Positions 7,185 through 15,744 of a stretch of DNA of 15,744 nt are shown piece by piece (position 1 is the first letter of the stretch; each line of letters starts with the position of its first letter). A program made the position numbers and the translations under genes. Under the pieces are notes generated by a model. It did not search any database and was not told the DNA's origin. It saw only the letters and a list, made by a program, of their open reading frames with translations. The DNA lies in NCBI GenBank assembly GCA_937920335.1, contig CALGUT010000332.1, positions 1 to 15,744 on the forward strand, in the 5' to 3' direction. Source of the stretch: an uncultured Opitutales bacterium. Lineage in GTDB: Bacteria > Verrucomicrobiota > Verrucomicrobiia > Opitutales > UBA2995.

Positions 7185-7335
7185 AGGGTAGATTGGAAAG
7201 GTTAGGGGAGATTTTGCTGATACTTATGAAAGGCACAACAGATTTTTAAAAACGGCAGGAAGCGGTTGTTCCCCGGATCTTATTCTTAGCCTTCACGCAA
7301 TCGAGTGATATACCTTCTCCGGCGATCGAGTCACT

Positions 7336-10300
7336 TTAAACAGCCTGAGATGCTTCTTCTTTGACAGTCCGGAACGGTCGGAAATACCAGTTCTTAATCG
7401 AAGCCAAAACACGGCTGCAGTCTTCAGCCACCAGTAGGGAGCAGGGTATCAAATAGAGAGTGATGACCGTGGCAAAAATGACACCGAATCCAAGAGACAC
7501 AGCCATGGGGATGAGGAATTGCGCTTGGAGCGATGTTTCCAGCATCAATGGAAGAAGTCCTGCGAACGTAGTAACGGAAGTCAGCATGATAGGGCGAAAG
7601 CGTTTGCCCCCCGCTTCCAGGCAGGCATCCAGAAGTGGAATCCCGTCGCGCAGGCGTTGATTGACAAAGTCGACTAGGACGAGTGAGTCGTTTACTACGA
7701 CGCCCGCCAGCGCTAGCATTCCAAAGATAGACAGGTAAGACGGTGTCAGTCCCATGATCATATGCCCCAGGAGAGCTCCGATGATTCCGAAAGGCAGGGC
7801 GATCAAAACGAAGAACGGTTGGACCATCGATTTGAAAGGTATGGCGAGAAGCGCATAGAGAACGAAAATCAAGGCCAATGATCCGAAGACGGTTCGACGT
7901 TTCGATTCTTCGGCCTCAGCCACGTAACCCATCCATTGAAATGAAATCCCTTCTACCTCGTTGCACAGTTCCTGGATTTTGGGAGTGAGTTCTTCAGAGA
8001 TCCCTACGATGTCCACGGCTTCATCAATGGGTTGTCCTTCGATGCGAATGATCTCGGCGCGGTCATTCCGCTCGATAAAGGTGGGCGCCCGGGCGAAACG
8101 AACATCTGCCACGGTGGTGAGAGGAACATCGGCGCCTCGGGGCGTGCGAATCTTGATCCGTTCAAACGTGTAAAGGGATTCCCGCTTCTCTTCCGGCAGG
8201 CGAACCATAACCCGAACGTCGTCCACGTCCTGTAGTACCCGTTGAGCTTGTTCTCCGTAGAAAGCCTGTCGTATCTGTCTGGCCAGCAACTGTTGAGTCA
8301 GGCCTAGCTCAATAGCTCGTGGTTTGAGAGATAGCACCAGCTCGTCGGCGCGGAAGTTGATGTTCGCCCAGGCAGTGCTGATGCCTTCGTAGTCCATGAT
8401 CAAGTCACGAATCTTCTCTGCGACTTCTGCCTTTTCTGGTGAGCTAGGTCCGCGAAGTTCGAGGTTGAGTGTTTCCTCGTTGTACTGGCCAGTTTGTTTA
8501 AGCGAAGATTCTGAATAGACGCGAAAGCGGGTGGCTTCGGGGATGGGCCCAATGATTTCGGCCCATCGGTTGGCGATAACGCTATTGCGTGGCCCCGGTT
8601 CACTTCTGCCTTCAGGAGGGACCACTTCCACTTGAACGAATCCATCAGAAGGACTGTATCCTTTTCCAGGATACCGTGCTCCTGATACCAGGGATACATT
8701 TCTGACCAGAGGCTCACCGGTTCCTGGATCGACAAACTCTTCCTTCAGCTGGTCCACTGCATCTACCATCCTTCGGATATAGCGGTCTGTTACCTCCAAG
8801 GGCACGTCTCCTGGCAATCCAAGAATGGCGGTGAGGCGAGTAGTATCCACTGACGGAAAAGACTGAAAGCCCATACGGCCGCCCATACAATAGCCGGCCA
8901 TGATTAAACCCATCGTCGTAAATAATGCCAACACGGACCATCGGTGAGACGCCGAAAAATTGAGGGAAGGCCGGTAGATGTTATCGATGAAGCGTTCCAG
9001 ACTTTTAGCGATGGACGTCTGGAAGCGCGTAAAAAAATTATTGCGCCGATTTATACGGACGTGTTTCAGGTGGGCCGGAAGTATGAACTTTGATTCCAGT
9101 AGTGAAAATATCAATACAGATCCTACGACAGGCGGTATTTGTTTCGCGAAGTCTCCCCAAACACCGTCGAAGTAGAGTAGGGGAAGAAAGGCAACGATCG
9201 TGGTGAGAGCTCCGAAGGTAACCGGAACCGCAACTTGTTTGGTTCCCAGGATAGCGGCCTCCGTCGGATCCATCCCAGTCTTGAGTCGGGAGTAGACATT
9301 CTCGCCTGTGATGATCGCATCATCGACTACGACCCCCAACACCAGAATGTAACCAAACAGGCTCATAATATTGGCCGTAATCCCGAAGATAGGCATAAGT
9401 AGTACGCCACCGGCAAAGGAAACCGGAATACCCAGAACCACCCAGAAAGCGACCTGCGGTCGTAAAAAGATACCCAGAATAATCATCACCAGGATGCTTC
9501 CCTGAAAGAGAGAGCTTATCAATGTGTCCAGCCGTCCTCGTATGCTCTCGGATTCGTCCTTCCAAACGTTGAGTTCAACCCCCTCTGGGAAACGAGTATA
9601 AGCATTGGCTACATAGTCCCTTACTTTGTCGGAGATATCGATGGCACTCTCCTGTCCGATGCGCATAACCTCGACATAGAGGGCCGGTTTCTCATTGAAC
9701 TCCACGTATTTGGTGCCGCCGACGAAGCCGTCGAGGACGGTGGCCACGTCACCAATCAGGACGTCGGCACCATTTGCGGACCGAATAGGGATACTGGCGA
9801 AATCTTCTTCAGAATAGGCCTGACCCAAGGTGCGGACTGTGAGACGTCCACTTTCACTGTCAATGGAGCCGGCAGGCATATCTACAGAGTTTCGGCGTAT
9901 GGCATCTGCAATTTGCTGAAACGTCAGGTTGTAGGACCGGAGCCGTTCTTCATCCGCCTCAACTGAGATTTCACGATCCCGGTCTCCCTGGATGCGGGTG
10001 CGACTGATTCCGGGGATTTCCAATAGATCGTCGCTCACTTGGCGTGCCGCTTTGAGCAGATCATGATCACTCAGGTTGCCCGCTACTGCGATTGTAAGGA
10101 CCTCGCGGGAATTCGCAGATTCAGGGATGAAAATGCGGGGTGGTTCTGTTTCCTGGGGAAAAGTATTGATGGTATCCACCGCTGCTTTGACGTCGTCCAT
10201 CAGTGCGCGAAGGTCGACGCCGTCTTTGGCTCGGAGGTAGAAGCGCGCTCGTCCGCTGCTGCCGTCTGCATTCAGTTGTTCGATGCCCTGAACGCCTTCC

Positions 10301-10509
10301 AGAGCCGCCTCCACCGGAATCAAGATCGCCTTTTCGATATCCTTGGGAGTAGCGCCTCGGTAGCGCATGTCCATCATGACCAGGTTCCAACTCAAGGCCG
10401 GTGATACCTCCAGCGGTATTTTAAAGAAAGCGGTATACAGGCCTGCCAATAAGATGCCAACCATGAGGAAGTTGGCAGCGATACCGTTGTTTGTGAACCA
10501 GCGAATCAT
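7336..10509 (-). CDS. RND efflux permease, inner-membrane pump subunit (AcrB/HAE family)
   Basis: The 1057-residue protein has the standard RND layout: a first transmembrane helix (about 8-29), a large periplasmic loop, transmembrane helices 2-6 (about 333-480), a seventh (about 523-545), a second periplasmic loop, and helices 8-12 (about 873-1030). The paired aspartates VVDDAI (D396, D397) in helix 4 match the proton-relay pair of AcrB. In helix 10, AcrB's essential Lys position reads Asn (VVNDSLVLVDF, about 938-948), as in several non-AcrB branches of the family. It should use the proton gradient to drive substrate out through an adaptor and an outer-membrane channel; the substrate is unknown. 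It follows its adaptor gene by 97 bases and is presumably co-transcribed. No outer-membrane factor gene is visible nearby. Confidence 0.95.
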   Translation of the reverse strand: MIRWFTNNGIAANFLMVGILLAGLYTAFFKIPLEVSPALSWNLVMMDMRYRGATPKDIEKAILIPVEAALEGVQGIEQLNADGSSGRARFYLRAKDGVDLRALMDDVKAAVDTINTFPQETEPPRIFIPESANSREVLTIAVAGNLSDHDLLKAARQVSDDLLEIPGISRTRIQGDRDREISVEADEERLRSYNLTFQQIADAIRRNSVDMPAGSIDSESGRLTVRTLGQAYSEEDFASIPIRSANGADVLIGDVATVLDGFVGGTKYVEFNEKPALYVEVMRIGQESAIDISDKVRDYVANAYTRFPEGVELNVWKDESESIRGRLDTLISSLFQGSILVMIILGIFLRPQVAFWVVLGIPVSFAGGVLLMPIFGITANIMSLFGYILVLGVVVDDAIITGENVYSRLKTGMDPTEAAILGTKQVAVPVTFGALTTIVAFLPLLYFDGVWGDFAKQIPPVVGSVLIFSLLESKFILPAHLKHVRINRRNNFFTRFQTSIAKSLERFIDNIYRPSLNFSASHRWSVLALFTTMGLIMAGYCMGGRMGFQSFPSVDTTRLTAILGLPGDVPLEVTDRYIRRMVDAVDQLKEEFVDPGTGEPLVRNVSLVSGARYPGKGYSPSDGFVQVEVVPPEGRSEPGPRNSVIANRWAEIIGPIPEATRFRVYSESSLKQTGQYNEETLNLELRGPSSPEKAEVAEKIRDLIMDYEGISTAWANINFRADELVLSLKPRAIELGLTQQLLARQIRQAFYGEQAQRVLQDVDDVRVMVRLPEEKRESLYTFERIKIRTPRGADVPLTTVADVRFARAPTFIERNDRAEIIRIEGQPIDEAVDIVGISEELTPKIQELCNEVEGISFQWMGYVAEAEESKRRTVFGSLALIFVLYALLAIPFKSMVQPFFVLIALPFGIIGALLGHMIMGLTPSYLSIFGMLALAGVVVNDSLVLVDFVNQRLRDGIPLLDACLEAGGKRFRPIMLTSVTTFAGLLPLMLETSLQAQFLIPMAVSLGFGVIFATVITLYLIPCSLLVAEDCSRVLASIKNWYFRPFRTVKEEASQAV

Positions 10510-10606
10510 CAGATACGTTTTAGTTAGTTCGGCAATACGCCGTTGATACAGCTATTGAAATGAATATTCATCCTCTTTTCGCGGGCCCATTTAGCTAAGT
10601 AGAAAC

Positions 10607-11932
10607 TCAATTGGACTTCTTCCCGCCTTTCCCTTGCGTCATGCTCCCTTTTTCCGCTTCGGTAATATTCCGGTCCATCATGGTGGTTGTGGGCGGTGCA
10701 TTTGGATCGATAGTGGGTAAAATTTCGACTTTGGCACCTTCCGGAGCATAGCTCAGCTTAGTGGTCGCTAGAAGGGTTCCATCCGGGATGTTAGGATCGT
10801 TAATGATGACGTTATGTTCGTCTGCCCAGAGGGCTTGGATCGTTCGGTTATGCAGCGTGAGTTTTTTCGGATGGACGATGTAGATCTGATCGAGGCGCTT
10901 CACACCGATTCGCGGTATTGGCATGACGTTTTTCAAGATCTTTCCGGAAATAGATGCGGTGACTGGTTGCCCTATTCGTAACGGTGGCTTTCCGGATTTG
11001 AGGCCGAAGGGATCGTCTACTTTGGCAATAGCAAACAGCTCGAGAGAATTGGCGTCGAGCGTTCCCTCCGTCCGAGTGATGAGTGCCTCCCATATGGTTT
11101 CATTTTCCGGATTGAGCGCGTCTCTCAGTTCAACCTCGACCGGCGGATCCCCATCGTCTTCTGGCAGGGATAACAGAGGCAAGTCTTCGGCAGAGATGGG
11201 TAGTCGAACTTCCGCGTAGTCGGAGGCAAACAGGGTACCTAAATTGGAGTTGATTCGGATGGCTTGTCCAAGACCTACGACGCGTTGGCGTACCCGTCCG
11301 TCGAATGGAGCTCTTATCCGGGCTCGATCCAACTCACGTTGCGCCCGGCCCAATTGAGCTTCGGAAGACTTCACATTGGCTTCTGCTTGTTTAAGCTGCG
11401 GTAGGCGGAGCACCAAAGGATCAGGATCTTCATTGAGGTTGAGGTTTTCCCAGTTGGTGAGGGCTACGTCCGCTTGGGCTTTTTCGATAGCATAAGTGGC
11501 TGTAGTGCGGGCAACTTGGGCCTCAGCATTGGCCACTGCGGCTTCGAAGTCGGCCGTATCCAATTCTACGAGGACTTCTCCCAATTCAAAGAAGGCGCCG
11601 TCCTCAAACCTCGGGCTGACGCTGACAATTCGCCCAGAAACTTCAGAGTTCAGGGTGATCTGGTCGTGGGGTCGGACATTCCCTTGAGTAACGATCTTTG
11701 TAGCGTAATCCTGCTCGACCAGCTCGACCACCTGGGTCTTGATGGGACGAGGTTTTCCTTTGGGTCGCTTTTGTTCTTCCGGCTCTTGGGACAAGGTTGA
11801 ATAACCAAACCAACCTACGGCTAAAATAAGGATAGGTGGGACCAGACGAGTTATAATTGCGAGTGTGCGGTTTCCCGGCGCTCTTCTCTCGGCGACTCGT
11901 TCGGTGGGTAGTTTTTTTTCTTCAGATTCCAT
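10607..11932 (-). CDS. RND efflux periplasmic adaptor subunit (membrane fusion protein, HlyD/AcrA-like)
   Basis: From the ATG at 11932 the protein has 441 residues. A cytoplasmic basic N-terminus is followed by one membrane anchor (about 23-42, LAIITRLVPPILILAVGWFG); there is no lipobox. The split lipoyl/barrel-sandwich domain is visible as LNSEVSGRIVSV...GEVLVELD (94-125) and RIRAPFDGRV (205-214), enclosing an Ala/Glu-rich alpha-hairpin (about 129-203). A beta-barrel region with RIGQPVTASISG (319-330) and a membrane-proximal domain follow. The C-terminus ends in a Thr/Met/Lys/Gly-rich tail (about 408-441) that I would not expect to be folded. It links the RND permease encoded just downstream to an outer-membrane channel encoded elsewhere. 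An in-frame TTG five codons upstream is a less likely start. The spacer to sulfatase 2 contains an AT-rich palindrome that may belong to its promoter. Confidence 0.93.
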   Translation of the reverse strand: MESEEKKLPTERVAERRAPGNRTLAIITRLVPPILILAVGWFGYSTLSQEPEEQKRPKGKPRPIKTQVVELVEQDYATKIVTQGNVRPHDQITLNSEVSGRIVSVSPRFEDGAFFELGEVLVELDTADFEAAVANAEAQVARTTATYAIEKAQADVALTNWENLNLNEDPDPLVLRLPQLKQAEANVKSSEAQLGRAQRELDRARIRAPFDGRVRQRVVGLGQAIRINSNLGTLFASDYAEVRLPISAEDLPLLSLPEDDGDPPVEVELRDALNPENETIWEALITRTEGTLDANSLELFAIAKVDDPFGLKSGKPPLRIGQPVTASISGKILKNVMPIPRIGVKRLDQIYIVHPKKLTLHNRTIQALWADEHNVIINDPNIPDGTLLATTKLSYAPEGAKVEILPTIDPNAPPTTTMMDRNITEAEKGSMTQGKGGKKSN

Positions 11933-11976
11933 GGCTGACGGTGGCAATAATACCAGACTGACCTTACCAAAAGATT

Positions 11977-11993
11977 ATTTTAAAATTTAAAAT
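11977..11993. promoter_or_regulatory. AT-rich 17-base palindrome upstream of the efflux operon
   Basis: ATTTTAAA and TTTAAAAT flank a single central A, forming a perfect palindrome. It lies about 45 bases upstream of the adaptor ATG and just past the sulfatase 2 stop codon. Its position fits a promoter or operator for the adaptor-permease pair, but AT-rich palindromes also arise by chance. Confidence 0.3.
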
Positions 11994-12000
11994 GCTAAAG

Positions 12001-13554
12001 CTACTCGTTGTTGTCGTATTGTCGCATGGCTGCTGTGGCTTCCCTCTTGGTTACAAACCCGTTGTCGTTGCGATCCATGGTATCGAAATACTGACCGTCG
12101 TATTCTTTGCGGGATAAGCGACCATCACCGTTCTTGTCGTTCTCGAAGATACGCGCGACCCGATCCTCGATACCTTGATTACCTGCTCTACCCCGCTTGA
12201 GTTTCCCACCGACTTCGGCGTTCGTACGGTCCTGGCGAATCCAACGGGGTTTCTCCATTTGATGACTCCAAGCAGCATAGACCGCTTGAACTTCTTTCAG
12301 CTTCTTGGGATTTGTGGCTGCCAAGTCAGTTTTCTCTCCCATGTCATTGGACAGGTCAAAGAGCATCGTCGACTCGCCTCGTGGTTTTACGAGCTTCCAG
12401 TTTCCGACCCGTGCGGCGTGCTGGGCACTGGATCGCCAGAACAGCTTTTCATGTGGTTTTTCCTTGTTCGAGCCAGTCAGGTAAGGGAGCAAGTTTTTCC
12501 CATCGATCGTATCGTCGCCTGAAAGTTGAACGCCTGCAACAGCGAGTGCAGTGGCTGTGATATCAAAGCTCATGATGGGATGTGTATAGGTTTCGTCCGC
12601 CGGAATTTTTCCGGGCCATTGAACCGCGTACGGAACTCGGATGCCGCCTTCGAACAGGGTTCCTTTGAATCCACGGAGTGGATCGTTGCGAGAGGTGGTT
12701 TCTTTGGTCGGCCCACCATTATCGCTATAGAAGAAGACGAGGGTGTTTTCTTCCTCGCCGTGCTTCCGAACCGTTTCCATCACTCGGCCCATCGCATCGT
12801 CCAGAGCCGACAACATACCGGCATAAGTTTTGCGGTTCTTATTTTTGATCTTAGGAAAGCGGCTTTCGTATTGCTTGGTTGCTTCGAGCGGCAGGTGAAC
12901 CGCGTTGAAGGAAAAGAATAGAAAGAACGGGTCATCAGACTCATCGCTCGCTTTGTGGTCGTTGATGAACTTCACCGAGTCGCGTGCAAACGCATCGGTG
13001 AGGTACTCCGTTTCATCATTGAAAGGTTCTCCGTCTTTGAAGAGCTGGTTGTTCTGCTTGGGGCCTTTGGGATAGAAGGTTCGGGCTCCGCTGTGGAAAA
13101 CATAGGTGAAGTCGTATCCCCGTTCATGAGGCCGCAATCCTTCGTTAAATCCAACATGCCACTTGCCGACCATGCCCGTTTTGTAGCCGACCTTTTGCAG
13201 TCGTTCCGAGATCATTGGGACATCGCGTGGAACACCAAAGTTGGGTGCCGCATAGTCTTCCGGTCCGGAATTGTTTTCGAAACCGAACCGGTGCTGATAC
13301 ATGCCGGTCAATAGTCCTGCTCGCGAGGGCGAGCACACCGGGTGGTTGGCATAGCCATCCGTAAATTTCACGCCTTTCGTTGCAATCGAATCAATATTTG
13401 GAGTCGGTATATCATCGCAGCCATTAAACCCGACATCCGCGTAGCCGAGATCGTCGGCGAGAAAGATAATGATGTTCGGTCTGTCCTTTGCTAGTAATGG
13501 TATTACTAATAACGTGACGAGGGTTGTGGTTAAAATTGAAAGTGATTTACGCAT
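12001..13554 (-). CDS. Secreted sulfatase 2 with C-terminal EF-hand pair
   Basis: The 517-residue protein is a complete formylglycine sulfatase for sulfate-ester hydrolysis outside the cytoplasm. A signal peptide (about 1-22) precedes ADDLG (33-37). The signature CSPSR (74-78) carries the Cys to be oxidised to formylglycine. GKWHVG (130-135), NAVH (217-220), YSDNGG (276-281) and GFKGTLFEGG (295-304) supply the remaining catalytic and calcium-binding residues. The C-terminal extension (about 468-517) holds two EF-hand loops, DKNGDGRLSRKE (473-484) and DRNDNGFVTKRE (494-505), both with complete ligand sets. They may bind extra calcium for stability or act as a docking module (inference). It starts about 45 bases after the T-tract of the terminator behind the RND permease, so it probably has its own promoter in that short gap or overlapping the terminator. 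Confidence 0.95.
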   Translation of the reverse strand: MRKSLSILTTTLVTLLVIPLLAKDRPNIIIFLADDLGYADVGFNGCDDIPTPNIDSIATKGVKFTDGYANHPVCSPSRAGLLTGMYQHRFGFENNSGPEDYAAPNFGVPRDVPMISERLQKVGYKTGMVGKWHVGFNEGLRPHERGYDFTYVFHSGARTFYPKGPKQNNQLFKDGEPFNDETEYLTDAFARDSVKFINDHKASDESDDPFFLFFSFNAVHLPLEATKQYESRFPKIKNKNRKTYAGMLSALDDAMGRVMETVRKHGEEENTLVFFYSDNGGPTKETTSRNDPLRGFKGTLFEGGIRVPYAVQWPGKIPADETYTHPIMSFDITATALAVAGVQLSGDDTIDGKNLLPYLTGSNKEKPHEKLFWRSSAQHAARVGNWKLVKPRGESTMLFDLSNDMGEKTDLAATNPKKLKEVQAVYAAWSHQMEKPRWIRQDRTNAEVGGKLKRGRAGNQGIEDRVARIFENDKNGDGRLSRKEYDGQYFDTMDRNDNGFVTKREATAAMRQYDNNE

Positions 13555-13599
13555 TTTCTTTGTGAGTGACTCAAAAGGGTTTACTTAATTTATGCAGTT

Positions 13600-13637
13600 A
13601 AAAAAACAGCCTGACCAGTCTTCCACTCCGGTCAGGC
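13600..13637 (-). terminator. Intrinsic terminator behind the partial RND permease
   Basis: On the minus strand GCCTGACC (13637-13630) pairs perfectly with GGTCAGGC (13616-13609) around a 13-base loop; an outer G-T pair can extend the stem. The bases TG and then seven T (13606-13600) follow directly. It lies about 130 bases after the permease stop codon and before sulfatase 2, the textbook place for Rho-independent termination. Confidence 0.85.
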
Positions 13638-13766
13638 CGACCTCTGTCGATTCTTCCAAACGACAAAGAGTTGTTTACATACTACACTAAATTTTGTATT
13701 TATAGGGCATGGTCTTCAGTTGGGGATAGTGTGACATCGCGTGAACATTATTTTTGAAGTTGCTTC

Positions 13767-15744
13767 TCAGAGCACGGGTTCATCTTCTTCGTAGCTGGTG
13801 TAACCTACGCCGTAGAGGCGGTAGAGGAACTTGGTTATGTCATTGAAAATGAGCACCAGGACCGGGACCAGAAGCAGCGTGATAAAGGTGGCGAAGACAA
13901 TGCCCCAACCGAGGGATACAGCCATGGGAATCATCCAGACCGCTTGCGGGCTATCTTCAAACATTAGGGGAAGCAGGCCGAAGAAGGTGGTCAGAGAGGT
14001 AAGCAGGATGGGCCGAAACCGTCGTTCAGCCGCCTGACGAACAACCTTATTGATGGGGTGCCCTTTTTTCAATTGTTGGTTCATGAAGTCTACCAATACG
14101 AGACTGTCGTTCACCACGACGCCCGATAGTGCCATCATTCCCATAATAGATGTAATGGTCAGAATGGGATTTCCGCCGTTAAACCCAAAGATTCTGGCCA
14201 TTATCCAGTGGCCAGCGATGGCACCGACCACGCCAAAGGGAATGGCCGACATCACAATCAATGGTTTTATATAGCTCCTTAGAGGAATCGCTAATAGGGC
14301 GTAGATGACAGCGATTACAAAATAGATGCCTTGCTGCATATCCTTATTGGCTTGGCGGATCTTAGCAGAGCGTCCGGAAGGCTCAAACGTCATTCCAGGA
14401 TACTTGGTCGCCGCCAGTTCAGGTAGAAACTCATTGAGAATTTCGTTTTCCATGGCGGCTACATCAAGTTTGTCAGGATCGCCGTTGGCCTTTACATTGA
14501 TGACCCGTTTTCGATCCATTCTCCGGATGGATGGCAAGCTTCTATCCGTGGATATGGAGGCCACAGTTTCAAACGGAACTTCCGTACCGTTGGTAGTACG
14601 AATCATCATTGTGTTGAGAGAGGCGAGGGAACGCCGCTCCTTTTCCGGGTATCGGACCATGACCTGAATTTCATCCCGCCCGCGTTGAATACGTTGAACT
14701 TCTGTACCATAAAAAGCGGTACGCACCTGCTGGGCAAGATTGGTTGCAGTTATACCGAGGAATTCTGCTTCCGGTTTGAGGTCCAGGTTGAACTGGTCGT
14801 TGGATCGTTCATAGGAATCCTCAATGTCATATAGACCTTCGAAGGAGGTCAGCTTCTGTTGCAGGTCTGCTGACGCTTCCTTGAGCTTACTTACATCCGG
14901 TAGAGCCAGGGTGAAACTCATTACTTCTGACTCATCCTTGGTATAGGAGAAGCTGTAATTTTCTGCTTCCGGAATGGTGGGGGCGAGAGGCCGCAATTCC
15001 TTAACGAGATCCCGGCTGCTATAAGCTACATCCCGCACCTCAGAAGGGGTTAATTCAAGCAGGACTTCACCCAGCTCCGCTACTCCAGCGGATGGCCCTT
15101 TGGTTTGATAGCCCGCCGGTTGAAATGGCATTCCTCCGGCAGTCGCAAATACGTTTTTGATGACCGTCGTGCCGAAGCGCTCATTGACTTGCTTCTTCAG
15201 TTTTAATGCAGCTGCCTCAATGAGATTTACCTTTTCTTGAGTGACCTCAAAATTGGTTCCCGCTGGCATCAGGAGGAGGATTGTGGTGGTATCGCTGGGT
15301 GCAGACACGGAAGCCCGGTATGCGATTCGATTTCCCAGGACCAGGCTTAGAAAGATGAGTAGCAATCCAGCGAACACGGAGAAGGTGGAATACCGATACA
15401 CTAACAGATAATTCAGAAACGGTCGGTAGAGATTCTGGATAAAGCCCTCGAGCCCTGAGGAGATACTTTGTTGGAATCGTGTGAACAGGCCCGGTTTCTT
15501 TTTCTCTCTGGCCAAGCTTCCTGAATGTTTTAGGTGGGCAGGTAAAATTAGTTTGGATTCGATGAGTGAGAAAAAGAGTACCGGGATTACTACTATAGGA
15601 ACACTTCCATAAATCGCACCGCGAGTACCAGTCATTAAGAGAAGCGGAAGGAATGCCACCATGGTGGTAATCACTCCAAAGATGACTGGAATCGAAACTT
15701 CATGGGTGCCGTTTATGGCGGCAGAAAGAGGTGTGCCTCCCCTT
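13767..15744 (-). CDS. Second RND efflux permease, partial: N-terminus beyond window edge
   Basis: The frame stays open to the right edge, giving 658 residues; the first visible codons read RGGTPLSAAINGTHEV. The opening aligns with about residue 410 of the complete permease at 7336-10509, so about 400 N-terminal residues, including the helix 4 Asp pair, lie outside. Visible are helices 5-6 (VAFLPLLL to KLILPAHL), helix 7, the whole second periplasmic loop, and helices 8-12, including GVVVNDSLVLVDFMNQQL in helix 10, where the AcrB Lys position is again Asn. It is a clear paralogue of the other pump (shared LILPAHLKH, LFTRFQ, AFYG and RRFRPI/KRFRPI blocks), yet divergent in the periplasmic loop, which suggests different substrates (inference). 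Its adaptor, if any, must lie beyond the window, and an intrinsic terminator closes its transcript before sulfatase 2. Confidence 0.94.
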   Translation of the reverse strand, partial: RGGTPLSAAINGTHEVSIPVIFGVITTMVAFLPLLLMTGTRGAIYGSVPIVVIPVLFFSLIESKLILPAHLKHSGSLAREKKKPGLFTRFQQSISSGLEGFIQNLYRPFLNYLLVYRYSTFSVFAGLLLIFLSLVLGNRIAYRASVSAPSDTTTILLLMPAGTNFEVTQEKVNLIEAAALKLKKQVNERFGTTVIKNVFATAGGMPFQPAGYQTKGPSAGVAELGEVLLELTPSEVRDVAYSSRDLVKELRPLAPTIPEAENYSFSYTKDESEVMSFTLALPDVSKLKEASADLQQKLTSFEGLYDIEDSYERSNDQFNLDLKPEAEFLGITATNLAQQVRTAFYGTEVQRIQRGRDEIQVMVRYPEKERRSLASLNTMMIRTTNGTEVPFETVASISTDRSLPSIRRMDRKRVINVKANGDPDKLDVAAMENEILNEFLPELAATKYPGMTFEPSGRSAKIRQANKDMQQGIYFVIAVIYALLAIPLRSYIKPLIVMSAIPFGVVGAIAGHWIMARIFGFNGGNPILTITSIMGMMALSGVVVNDSLVLVDFMNQQLKKGHPINKVVRQAAERRFRPILLTSLTTFFGLLPLMFEDSPQAVWMIPMAVSLGWGIVFATFITLLLVPVLVLIFNDITKFLYRLYGVGYTSYEEDEPVL

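Noticed and set aside
7231..7255. Possible terminator with a TTTTTAAAAA run between the RND permease and the DUF1552 gene
   Set aside because: The nearest stem I can draw has only a few pairs with a mismatch, so it is not supportable as a terminator.
11930..11947. TTG start for the adaptor protein at 11947
   Set aside because: An ATG follows five codons later and still leaves a normal cytoplasmic N-terminus and membrane anchor; no ribosome-binding site favours the TTG.
1..15744. CRISPR arrays, tRNA or rRNA genes, insertion sequences, phage or defence systems
   Set aside because: I found no regularly spaced repeats, no cloverleaf-like sequence, and no transposase, integrase, nuclease or toxin-antitoxin motifs on either strand.

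Overview
This window appears to come from a PVC-group bacterium, most likely a marine or aquatic member of the Verrucomicrobiota. That is an inference from gene content: two secreted formylglycine-type sulfatases, a Tat-exported DUF1552 protein, a purple-acid-phosphatase-like secreted metallophosphoesterase, moderate G+C, and start codons often preceded by C-rich leaders rather than clear Shine-Dalgarno sequences. No 16S gene or other taxonomic marker is present, so the assignment is provisional. Every gene I can support lies on the minus strand, so transcription runs from high to low coordinates.

In transcription order: (1) the C-terminal two thirds of an RND efflux permease (13767-15744, running off the window edge), followed by a convincing intrinsic terminator (13600-13637). 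(2) A secreted sulfatase with a C-terminal EF-hand pair (12001-13554). (3) A periplasmic adaptor plus complete RND permease, forming a classical efflux operon (10607-11932 and 7336-10509). (4) A DUF1552 Tat-secreted protein (5841-7184). (5) A second secreted sulfatase (4317-5705). (6) A small region with short ORFs, including an EF-hand-pair ORF that resembles the tail of the first sulfatase (3974-4156). (7) A gene-free stretch with inverted repeats (3513-3973). (8) A secreted protein of unknown family with an apparent internal duplication (2751-3512). (9) A secreted metallophosphoesterase (978-2567) with a probable weak terminator behind it. (10) An SDR-type NAD-dependent epimerase/dehydratase that runs off the left edge (1-704).

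Functionally, the sulfatases, phosphatase and secreted proteins fit cell-envelope scavenging of sulfated and phosphorylated organic matter, while the RND systems export small molecules. Whether the sulfatases and the pump they flank share a substrate or regulation is inference only. The least explained parts are the EF-hand/short-ORF region behind sulfatase 1, the insertion with a PAS-like motif inside the phosphatase, the duplicated unknown secreted protein, and the inverted-repeat spacer. I see no CRISPR array, tRNA, rRNA, transposase or phage gene. I see no decisive evidence for a wholly new system.
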